From Urophycis tenuis (lineage: Eukaryota; Chordata; Actinopteri; Gadiformes; Phycidae): a stretch of DNA of 64,000 bases. Positions 1-9,911 of this stretch are shown here, piece after piece (within the stretch, counting starts at the first letter, position 1; the number at the start of each line of letters is the position of its first letter). The notes under the pieces are model-generated. The model had not been told where the DNA came from. It was given only the letters and a program-made list of their open reading frames with translations, and ran no database searches. The DNA is taken from NCBI GenBank assembly GCA_036785325.1, contig JAXIVH010000002.1, positions 7,249,761-7,313,760 on the forward strand, read 5' to 3'. The position numbers and the translations under genes are program-made.

Positions 1-204
1 TGTAGAAATTCTATAGAAATATACGTTCCACTTTCCAATGTTTTCTAATGACAATACCCGCTGCAGCACGTCACTCAAAATTATTTTATGGTTCAAATTC
101 ACAGTATAACGTGAGGTGATTCTGAACTGTGAAGTCCTTTGGACAAGGCGGCAACAACTATGTACCAATCATACAAAAATATTTTCAGAGTATTTTTTTT
201 TTGG

Positions 205-347
205 TCATAAATAGGAAACTTGGTGACTTCTTTCTGTATTAACAGCAATCGAATGTTTCACCTTCTTATGACAAATTTACTTTTTGTAAGTCGCTTTGGA
301 TTAAAGCGTCTGCTAAATGCCCTAAATGTAAATGTAATGTAAATAAC
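205..347 (+). mobile_element. L2-type LINE 3' tail fragment
   Basis: The segment carries the teleost L2 3'-end signature: AACTTGGTGACTT, then CTGTATTAACAGCAAT, then GTAAGTCGCTTTGGATTAAA, GCGTCTGCTAAATGCCC and a TAAATGTAAATG end. The same tail recurs at 4990, 43190 and 58790 on the plus strand and near 26100 on the minus strand, so it is one repeat family. No coding part remains in this copy. Confidence 0.7.
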
Positions 348-1351
348 AAAAAGAAAAACACAACAGTAAAACAAGCAGCAGGGTAGTAAATATCATAAAT
401 CTACAGCTCGGGGAGTGCCGATGAATAGGATGGTTCCATTGCGGCGATGTACATTGAGTGTCCATATCAGTGATCTGTGCATGCATTGGGGTTGATACGC
501 AGACGTGATCAACGTCACCGCTGAGATTAAAATGGCCGGTTGGAAAGCCTGATGGCAGATCAACAAAAAAAACCATGAGTTGAATGCAGAGCCATTGTCA
601 GGGGGGAAACCTTTCCTGCGGCTTACCGGATGAGTTGGTTCTACATCCTTAAGCTCGACATTTCATTTGATTGGTTTTAAAGACTTAACGTTCACATTCG
701 ATGATTTGAGCCAGCGAGGTAAACATCACTGAAAGAGAAACACGTGAATGCTCGCAAGTGAGAATCCTTTTCGAGCTGCGCTGCTCAGCGGCAGCGGCAG
801 GCCGTAGCCACGACCAGACCTCGACGACGCGGCTCTGATGTCGCTATAACACAGCTAACGCGCTGAACACACAGTGCGCGCGCACAGACGCCAAAGTCAT
901 TGGAGTGAAGACCAAAGACCAGCGTGTAAATAAATATAGTTTCACATTTTGGACTATGCTAGCCGAGGGGTTTAGATAATACATCCTGTTATCCTGCTTG
1001 GTCGTGATTTATATGACCCAGCATTGTTCCTCAAATGTTCCTGTGGTCTAATGTTAAATCAAAGAGAGCAAAACAAGGTATGTGAAGAAAAAAAAAAAAA
1101 ACATCAAGATTTGATTATATCGATTTTTTCAATTTCACGAGTGACAGAGACACATAAAAATTCTCTTTGCGCTTTCTCTCACAAGGGCTCCTGGAGCCGC
1201 CACCGTCAATTATTCATGACTGCTTTATTCGTCAATTATTAATAACACGCCTAAATGACCGGTTCCAAAGGCAAACATAAAACGGAGTGCTGACTGTGTA
1301 GGAGGTTCCCTTGTTGTGTAACCGCTGTGAAGTCATACCAAGTAAAGCTAT

Positions 1352-1560
1352 TGTCTCTCTCTCTCTCCCTCTCTGTGTATGTCTCTCTCTCTCGCTCCCT
1401 CTCTGTGTATGTCTCTCTCTCTCTCTCTCGCTCCCTCTCTGTGTATGTCTCTCTCTCTCCCCCCCTCTCTGTGCATGTCTCTCTCTCTCTCTCTCTCTCT
1501 CTCCCTCTCTGTATATGTCTCTCTCTCTGTCTCTCGCTCCCTCTCTGTGTATGTCTCTCA
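1352..1560. repeat. CT-rich minisatellite
   Basis: A pyrimidine-rich array in which CTCCCTCTCTGTGTATGT recurs about five times, separated by (CT)n of varying length. It creates long artificial open frames on both strands rich in Ser/Leu or Arg/Glu. It is followed by a poly-C run at 1561-1575. Confidence 0.75.
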
Positions 1561-1950
1561 CCCCCCCCCCCCCCCACCCCCCTTCTCCTGACAGTGTACT
1601 TCTTCTACTGAGCTCTCGTTCGTCCGCCGGGAGATGGACGTTTGGAACGACGCAAGACGAGGGAAGACAGAGAGGAGAAAAAAAAAAAAAGACACAAAAG
1701 TCCCAAGCGCCGCATCCACTCCTTCTTGTCCTCTCCCTCTCCTCCCTCTCCTCACAGCCCTCCATCCCACCTCCCCCTGCATTCATGCACCACAGTAATA
1801 CGCCCCCCCTCTGTCTCTCGCTCTCTCCCTCCCCCCCCCCTCTCTCTCCTACTGATGTGACATGGACTCTCGACCACATTCTCCCATCTTCTCTGCGTAT
1901 CTTACGTGAATGAGGGGCGTGGCTGGGAAGAGGAGAGGAGGGGGGAGGGA

Positions 1951-1985
<35 letters not shown>

Positions 1986-4135
1986 CGATGGATGGAGGGA
2001 TGGAGAGGGAAACAAAAGATGGCGAGGAGATGTTGAAGGCGCCCATGGGAGAGGATCCAAGAGGAGAGGAGAGTCCTCGCTCTCTCTGTGGGGGGCGAGT
2101 GTGAAGGATGGAGACACAGAGACGGCCCACCACCGTCCTGGTCTGTACCCCCCAGTATGCCACAGCTTGTTCATTTAACCATTTTCAGTGTCTGACATTT
2201 GTAAATTAATACTGACACGCCTAACTGACATTATGCCCACCACCACCACCCCAGCCCTACCGTTAACAACCATTAATACTTACTAATACAAGTTCATGGT
2301 TAGACTAAGATTAGGATCATTTTTTTTGCTGTGTGTGTACGTGTGTGTGTGTGTGTGTATTTGTGATTCAAGGCGTTGTAGCTAATAGCTTCTTTTTTTT
2401 GTTGGTGATTCATCATGTAGATCTTTTAATTTGTTGCTTTCTTTTCCTGTGCTTAGTGTCTTTCACTTAGTTTTGAATTTCTGAATGGCTTTATGTTAAT
2501 AAGAACAAATAGGATAAAGTGACCTGTAAAAGTGAGGCTGTGTGTGTATGTATGCGTGTGTGTGTGCGCGCGCGTGTGTGTGTGTGTAAAGAAAAGACAA
2601 GCAACTACAGGTTAGAAAGACCATAGTGACACATTTTCTTTCTCCTTCCGGTGAAGTCAAAACCTAATTTCGATGTTAAAAAAAAAAAAAAAAGCAATTT
2701 TCGATGGAAAACGAAAAAAATAAACCTCTATGAAGCTGCTAATTCTTGAGTGGGATTGAGCGAGATCTGCGCACGCGGCGGGCAGAGTGGCACAGCAAAA
2801 AAAGATTTTAATTCATTCATCTTAGGGGAAAACAAAGAAGTTTCGTCTCTCCCGACAATCTTTCTAACCAGGACCGCTCCGAGTTCTGGAGCGCGCTCCC
2901 TCAGCCGTCCCGGTCAGAACTCCACTGTGCGCACTGCAGTCGCTCAGAACCTTGTGTCCACTTGTTGTTCGCCATTTGACCCTCTCCCTCCTCCTCCTCC
3001 TCCTCCTCTTCCTCCTCCTCCTCATCTTCCTCCCCCCTCCACACCAGACACACCCAGTCACCAAGAGATCAGGCCGGGGAGGTGCTCGTTTCCAACTTGC
3101 ATGGCAAAAGGTGTCCATAGTATTGTGTGTGGGTGTGTGGGTGTGTGGGTGTGTGTGTGTGTGTGACCTGTGTATCTGCCATTTCTGAAACGAACTGCCG
3201 ATTTATTTAATTTCAGTTTTGGTAGTTGTTTAAAGGACCTGTGTATAAATGTATCTTTGATCTAGGTATTATTACTACGAATGCAATGCCATGATGCGCC
3301 ATAGTTAGGACAATGTTTGTTTAATCCACTTGTGTTTTGAGGCGGGGGGGGGAGAGGGAAATACGATTACATGAGGGAAAGGACATAAAATGCTACAATA
3401 GAGTCAGTAGAAGTCTTTGAAGGAGTCTAATGCACCTTGGTCCCGTCATGCTGACGAAAGTTGTCTCAAGGTTGTTGTTGGTTTTTTAAGGGTGGTCAGA
3501 AATAACCGAAAGCCAGAAATCTTTTTCCCAAGACAGATTTTGAAGAGTAAAAAAAACAAAGAAGCTAAACCTAACGTTAATCACATTTGTCTAGTGATAC
3601 TGTGTGATACTGACACCATCACTGGGTAATCACCATTGAACTGCAGTGAGAGATGCAATTGGAAATGGATCATTCTGTAAAATTGCATGCTTACCACTTT
3701 TGCTGATGCCAATAAAGAACTCATCAATAGAAGTCGATGTGGGCTCAATTTTGTTTTATACATCAGGAATTAACTATTATCACTTCATTTTTTGTACCAT
3801 TTTACATCTGCTGTGTGTAGCTGAACAATATGTGAAAGAAACATGGCGGCATTATTTTGCAAACAAATGCATTTTCGTAGTCAGTAGGACTTCACACAAT
3901 ATAAATATTCATAACATCTACAACAAACAACCAAAGCTCTGATTTTATACAGAAACCAAATAGTGCAACTTGACACCAATTTTCCCGAAATCACCCCAGG
4001 AATGTTCCAGAAAGGTCCTGCTGATAAAAAAAAAAGAAACAAACACGATCATAGTGCACTTTTAACTCTGAAACAAACGCCTGCAGGTGGAAGGACGAGG
4101 GGCTAATGGGGACACGCCGGGAGGAACAAACGTTC

Positions 4136-6485
4136 TCATCTCATGAGCTGGTAGAAGAACATCACAGTGATCAACAGGAAACCCAGCACCATCCAGTAGG
4201 AATCTGTTGGCACAATGGATCACAGAGAACAGTTCCACTTACACGCCACACCACCACGCAAACAGGCACTTAAATCAGCAGCCTCTGTCATAAAAAGCGA
4301 CAATGTTTAGCGGCACGTCGCGACGTATCACTGCGTAAACGCCGCACCTGGTTGGTTGGTTCAGCTTTTGGCGCAGCTCCCCGACAGTGACGATAACTTA
4401 GGCTGAATATACAGGTGTGCCTTGGTGTCACTTATTTGACCGAATGGAGATGACGGGTGGCTCGACTAATCAAGTCTCATTAGTGAAACCCCACGCCCCT
4501 GCTCGAGCACTCCGTTCAACTACCTCAGCTTGTCGACTGGTACCGCCATCACTAAAAGGAGGAAAAGGTCGGATGGCGAAATCTCAACTCTTCTCCGTTT
4601 TGGCACCGCAGTGGTGGAACGAGCTCCCTGCCAATGTCAGGACTGCAGAGTCACTCCCCATCTTCCGGAAGAGACTCAAGACCCACTTGTTCAGAGTTCA
4701 TCTGAACCCTGCATAACCCTACCCTCATGCTCTTATTTGATATACGTCTTGGCACTTTAATCGCTCTTTGTAACTTGGCACTTTCAGTGCTCTTTGTAAC
4801 TTGGCACTTAGTCAGAGATGTTTTATACTAGCAATGGTTAATCTAGCAATTGAAATGCTTGAAACTTGTTCTGGTGACTTTCTTACTGTATTAGCAGCAA
4901 TGAAATGTTCAACCTTCTTATGACAAATGTACTCGCTTTTATCCAAAGCGACTACAAATGTAGTCACTTTGGATAAAAGCGTCTGCTTAATGCCCCTAAA
5001 TGTAAATGTAAATGTAAAGTCTTATGCATGTCCCGTTTAAAGCACGCGCTCGCTCGACACGACCGAGTGAGACGCCATCCATGTGACGCTTTCATCTTAC
5101 CGGACGCCGGCGGCTGCACCACCAGGCTGGTGGAGACGGGCGCCTCCAGGGCAGGGTGGCTGACCCTGCAGACCAGGGTGGTCTCAGGGGGGAGGCTGTG
5201 CTGCTGCGGGACGAGGAAGGAGGACAGGGAGTAGGTCCCGTCAGCGTGCTGCCGGTGGCTCGACAGGAACGTATGGCCGCTCAGATCTGTCGTCTCCGCG
5301 CCGCCCGGGGATACGGAAAACCACTCCATCTGAACGACAGCAACGATCTCTGTTTAGCGTACAGAAATGTACGATCCGAGTGACTGTAGGGATGTCCCAA
5401 GAGGCATGATGTGAATGATGCGTAATGTGAGCACCGTAGCGCCATTAAAAACAAGAACGAAATGCACTTGAAATGAAAGTGCATGTGAAATTAAGTGCAC
5501 TTGAAGTTTAAGTGCACTTGAAGTTTAGCCGCACTACCCTCTACTACTCTTAACTGCTACTTTTTTGCAGTCCTACAGTGCACTAGATGTGATTTGTGAG
5601 CATTAGTTAGGTAGAGTTGAATATTTTTTTGGCTCCTGAAGCTGTTAAGCCTTGAAGGACATTTGGGATTAGGAGGACAAACTATGCTAGGAGGATATAT
5701 TCTTGATAAACAAAGAATTATTTTTGTCATTCAAAGAAGGTTGGTTGTGATAATCATCAAATCTAGTCCAGTTTAATGGTTGACCATATTAGTTCTGGAC
5801 CTTGACATCCAGAGGATAGTAGTTCTTGCATTGGCAGCCCAGTTTTTCGGGAAACTCCTGAGAAACCAGCTTGTTCTCTGATAAGGACACACGTGGAGGT
5901 TCTGGAAAATAAATGAATTGAATTAATCAAATATATTGTACTTAAAGTAACAAGAGTTGACAAAAATTTTTTTTTGTGATCAGGGATTGAATTGAGAGGG
6001 AAATCTCACTTTGGACATGAAGTTTAATGGTCTGCTGAGCCTGGAAGGGGCCAACGTTGACTGTGCAGATGTACACTCCCTGATCTGACACCTTCAGGTT
6101 CCTCAGGGTCATGGATGCATTACCGTCTGCAACCAGCAGGGCGGGGTCGACGCTGGAGCCCTCTCTAGTGACTACTGCACACAAACACACTGTAGTCAGA
6201 ATTTACATCTGATCCTCCATCTCAGACCTCTAATATGTCCTCCTTGACCTCCCCGATATGCTGTATAATTGAACATCTTGTACCTCTTTGTGTATGCCTG
6301 GATGTATGTACATTTATGTATATTTTTATATTTCTTTATATATATTTCTTCTATATTTTTTACATAGGTTTATATTATATATTTATATATTCTAACACTC
6401 TACTATACGTAGAGTGTCTGTCTCTTCTTTTTTTTCCCCTGGAGTATTGTAACGAATGCAATTTCCCTCAGGGATCATTAAAGTA

Positions 6486-6518
<33 letters not shown>

Positions 6519-7850
6519 AAGTGCTTGTGTGTTTATTTTCAATGAAGAAAGGGCCACCATATGCTATTCCACTAAGTGTACAATATCAACATAAAATGAG
6601 TAAATGCATTTTGTCAAGAACACATTCGCCTCAATGGGTGTTGAGGTCTGGTGCCCCGCGGTCACCTGCTTCCGGGTGCTCCTGTGGATCCGTCATCTTC
6701 AGGTCAAGAACTCTCTTGCCGTGTCCCTTGTGCTGAAGCCACCACTCAACGCTCACTTCCTGTCCCACTTCCTGTCCCACTTCCTGTACCGTCTCCTGCT
6801 GCCTGAAGCCACAGTTGAGGAGCACATCACTGCCCACAAGAGCAGAAAGCTCCTTCTCCTTGGCGAAGACCATGAACACCACTAGAAGAGAGGCAGGTGA
6901 AGGTGCAATGTAACAGACAAAAGGACAAAAGAACCTTTCAATCAAATCATCATGTAGCATATGGACACTAGACACTTAGGTCACTCACATTTATATATTG
7001 CTCTTCAGCCATTGATACATATCAATGGCTGAAGAGCAAAACCTAAAAAAGATGGGAAAAACCTCCTCTCCGCACTTTGTGAGGCACTAATACCTGGTCA
7101 GTATTGTTAACACATAATATAGTAATATAGTCCAAAAACAGTGTATTGTATTAGGCATCCTTAAAAAAATAGCACATTTTTCAGATAGGTTTTGCTCTTC
7201 GTCCATCACTATCATTTCCACATTGTTTATGCTGTCGATAATGTCTTCCTAAACTGTCTGTAATGTTTACATTTAATTGTGTGCGTATTGATATATGTTC
7301 AGTATTTTGTTATATTTACATTCCCCATTTATTTGTTTTAATTCTTTTAAATTCATATCGGTAATATAAAGACAGTAATATAATACTACTGTCCTGTGCT
7401 TTCTGCTGTGACACCCCATGATTTGCAATCAGGGGTCACTTGAAAGCACTATGTTATATCATCCTCACGTTATGTTCTCTTAAACCATAAGAAGACAGTC
7501 GAGATGTTCACCCTCAGTCAGCACAGACCCAGACTCGCTCAGCCGCAGCCCCAGCCTCCCCCACACCGACGTCCGCTGTCCGGGCTCGGGGTCCGCTGTT
7601 GGGTCCGCCTGGACCTCCCGGGTCCGGAGCAACAGTGCGGTGCTGGGCCCGCCGCCCTCCAGCACGATGGTGGCGATGAAGAAGACGTGGGCAGGCGCCG
7701 GGCGCTCCTCGCCGCCGTCACTGCCGGCGGCGCCGGGGGGGGAGGAGTAGCGGCTGATCTCGCACGCCACTTCCTGGTCGTTGCAGTCGGCGTGGAGCAG
7801 CACATCCACGTCGGGGATGGCCGGCGACGACGCTGAGAGAGAAAGTGAGT

Positions 7851-7881
<31 letters not shown>

Positions 7882-9363
7882 CGTGGAGAGGGAGAGAGTG
7901 GGAGGGGGGGAGATAGGGAGGGTGAGGAGAGGATAGAGAGTGAGGAGTGGAGGGGGGTAGAAAGAAGAGGAGGTAGGGAGGGGGAGAGATGAAGGGAGAG
8001 AGATAGCAGGCCTACTGTATATACGTGACACGTTTCACAAGTGGAGCCAACCTGCGGCCTCCATGATGATGACGTCGGGGTCCGGGACCGCGGGGGGGAT
8101 GAACGGGGTGAGCGTGTCCGGGACCTGGTCCGGACCAACGTCCACGTCCCTCAGGACCAGCGTCGCCGGACTGCGGGCGAACGGCGCTCGGTTTCCCATT
8201 GCGTCCAGGTCCGACGCCTCCTCCACCAGGGAGCAGGACAAGACCACGTCGGCGCCCCCTTCGCCTGGAAACAACACAGTTGACGGCCCCCGTCTTGGTG
8301 CGCCAGAACTGGCGGCCCGGTCTCAGTGGCGCGGCGAGACCCTGTTTGTTTCAGATGGCGCTACACATTGGACAATGTTTCACAGGTATTTCCCTAAGGG
8401 CCACACAATGTCCTGGATATGAGGAGTATCAATTTCAGTGATCAAATAACGTGAGATATTGTCCAATGTCCAGTCTTTAGACTGAGAATCTGAAATAAAC
8501 CGGTCCTATTTTGACGAGCTATTTTGTTTTGCAAGAGAATATCGGCAAACTAACATCAGCGCAGTATGCATCTATTAAACCTTAATTAACCTAACCGTAA
8601 TTAGGTTTAGTTATATATATAAGCCCGCCCTATTGGCTAATTGTGCAAGTATGGCTTGAGAAGTATGTATGGTTGTACAACTCTAGCCATTCTCTTTGTG
8701 CATGGCGATGCATCTCTAACACATGAACACACAGTTTATTGTATTTTTATAGGTCTATTTTCTTTTCTACAAATGATGGGACACTATCCCGAGACAAGCC
8801 GATATCAGTAGAATAACTTTGGCTTTGGTTTAGAATGTCTATGTTGAATATTTCAAAAAGTTAGCCTATTTAGAGTGTATTGTTTAAAATCATATGTATT
8901 GATTTGTATGAAATTGTTACTAACTTTATGGACAAATCAAAGGTTACTAACTTTGTAGACAAATCTCTGGGTTTCTTAAGCAATGTTATTAATACCTAAT
9001 GAATAACATAGAAGTAGTATTTCTTCCAACATAAATGGAAACATAAAATAGTCGGTGCCACACGTTAATGATAATGAAAGTGCTTTCCCCCAGTTCCCTA
9101 ATGGTTGAATAGAAATTTAATGTCGAATGTGAAACTGACTTTGCCTCGGTATCCCAATGGCTACAGTGCATGACACAGTACATTATGGGGCTAAATACTG
9201 ACAGTTTGGGAGATAAAAGGTCTGGAAACTGACTGACGAACGTAATGTTATAGGCCATAATGGTGGAGTGAAATTGTGTATAATGTGTACAGGTATGAAA
9301 TATTCGGAACCTACCGGAAGTGTATGTCATTAAGTATCCCATCAAAAAAATAACTTTAAGCAT
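4136..9363 (-). CDS. tapbpl: TAPBPL (TAPBPR), tapasin-related MHC class I peptide editor
   Basis: Eight minus-strand exons join in frame to 453 residues: 9315-9363, 8052-8264, 7512-7832, 6666-6881, 6010-6174, 5801-5901, 5101-5329, 4136-4203. Exon 1 encodes a signal peptide (MLKVIFLMGYLMTYTS). Exons 2-3 form the tapasin-type N-terminal domain (DVVLSCSLVEE, VPDPDVI, ADCNDQEVACEISRYSSP). Exons 4-5 form an IgV domain (LLNCGF ... GVYICTV) and exons 6-7 one IgC domain (LGCQCKNYYPLDVK, then SHRQHADGTYSLSS and CRVSHPAL). Exon 8 is a transmembrane helix (WMVLGFLLITVMFFY) with only a few cytoplasmic residues. The missing KKxx retention signal and the linkage to CHD4/PTPN6/C1R favour TAPBPL over tapasin (TAPBP). 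The family loads and edits peptides on MHC class I in the ER and Golgi. An L2 copy sits in the last intron. Confidence 0.85.
4417..5022 (+). mobile_element. L2 LINE 3' fragment (ORF2 C-terminus plus tail)
   Basis: Lies antisense in the last TAPBPL intron. Residues such as VLAPQWWNELPANVRTAES and FRKRLKTHLFRVHLNP, ending at a stop near 4716, match the C-terminal end of fish L2 ORF2. The same peptide appears in the longer copy at 13583-14975. After the stop comes the L2 3' tail with CTTTGGATAAAAGCGTCTGC and a TAAATGTAAATG end. Only the last ~80 codons of ORF2 remain, so the copy is dead and 5'-truncated, as is usual for LINEs. Confidence 0.8.
6235..6520 (+). mobile_element. Non-LTR retrotransposon/SINE 3' tail with (CTGT)n
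   Basis: An AT-rich stretch ends in GTAACGAATGCAATTTCCC, TCAGGGATCATTAAAGTATG and a (TCTG)n run. The same tail is present in inverse orientation at 29648-29725, and a relative with a TATC repeat lies at 55150-55259. The recurring 3' module followed by a tetranucleotide run is typical of fish non-LTR elements. The 5' limit is uncertain. Confidence 0.5.
7003..7046. repeat. Perfect 20-bp hairpin
   Basis: TTGCTCTTCAGCCATTGATA is followed, after a 2-base loop, by its exact reverse complement TATCAATGGCTGAAGAGCAA. It lies in the TAPBPL intron between exons 3 and 4. TTTTGCTCTTC recurs at about 7191, which may mark the other end of a small inverted-repeat element. Confidence 0.7.
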
Positions 9364-9638
9364 ATTGACTGACGACGTCGGCTTGGACAGAATCGGCTTT
9401 GTATGAGATTCTTACAGACTACAGACTAGACTACACGCAGTTATACTTTCACTTTTGCTTGGACCATTTAAAAAACGACTTCCCTGAGCATTTTCCTACA
9501 ACACTGCGTAACGAAACAAACGAATAGTCCTACACATAAATACGGCGAGCCTATCATATTATGAATTGTCAAATAGGCCTAATATTATACTAATATTGTG
9601 ATCCACTATCATCTAGATGCCATGTTAGGTCCACCGTA

Positions 9639-9720
9639 TCAAAAGTGAAAGTGAGCGGCGCTCCGCCCACGAGGTTTGTCCGTCCAATGGCAAGCGGTGG
9701 ATTATAAAGGCGGCACTAGA
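9639..9720. promoter_or_regulatory. Candidate interferon-responsive promoter of TAPBPL
   Basis: Between the C1R 3' end and the TAPBPL start codon lies AAAAGTGAAAGTGAGC (from 9641), which resembles an IRF/ISRE element. It is followed by CCGCCC, a CCAAT box (GTCCAATGG near 9684) and an AT-rich TATAAA/TTTATA motif near 9713. The position, about 280 bp upstream of the minus-strand ATG at 9363, fits a promoter. Interferon induction of antigen-presentation genes is known; use of this site is inference. Confidence 0.45.
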
Positions 9721-9842
9721 GTCCTATAGAGAGAGACTCTAGGCGGCACAACACAGGCAGAACGTGGAGAAATAGAACGAGATTTGGTGGGGAAATGGGC
9801 TACAAATGACAAAAGTCCTAGTTCGGTGATCCATGTGCTGCA

Positions 9843-9850
9843 TTTTATTA
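9843..9850 (-). terminator. C1R polyadenylation signal
   Basis: TTTATT on the plus strand reads AATAAA on the minus strand, about 60 bp after the C1R stop codon. Confidence 0.5.
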
Positions 9851-9911
9851 TTTTTGTTACGCTTGGACAAACAAACACCATGGAAAACATCACGGCTGGG
9901 GATGGGCTATA

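Larger units (their letters stand above)
1..4135. other. Non-coding flank downstream of TAPBPL
   Basis: No convincing exon is seen on either strand. The open frames here are low-complexity readings of CT-rich or GGA-rich tracts. The stretch holds an L2-type 3' tail (about 205-347), a CT-rich minisatellite (about 1352-1560), short GT runs near 2340 and 2540-2590, a CTC tract near 2985-3035 and a GT run near 3124-3165. The 3'-UTR of TAPBPL must lie at the right end of this interval because its stop codon ends at 4136, but no AATAAA close to the stop was found on the minus strand. Confidence 0.6.

Noticed and set aside
1232..2178. Long open frames on both strands (up to 215 codons)
   Set aside because: They are readings of CT/GA repeats with Ser/Leu or Arg/Glu monotony, mirrored on both strands, with no domain.
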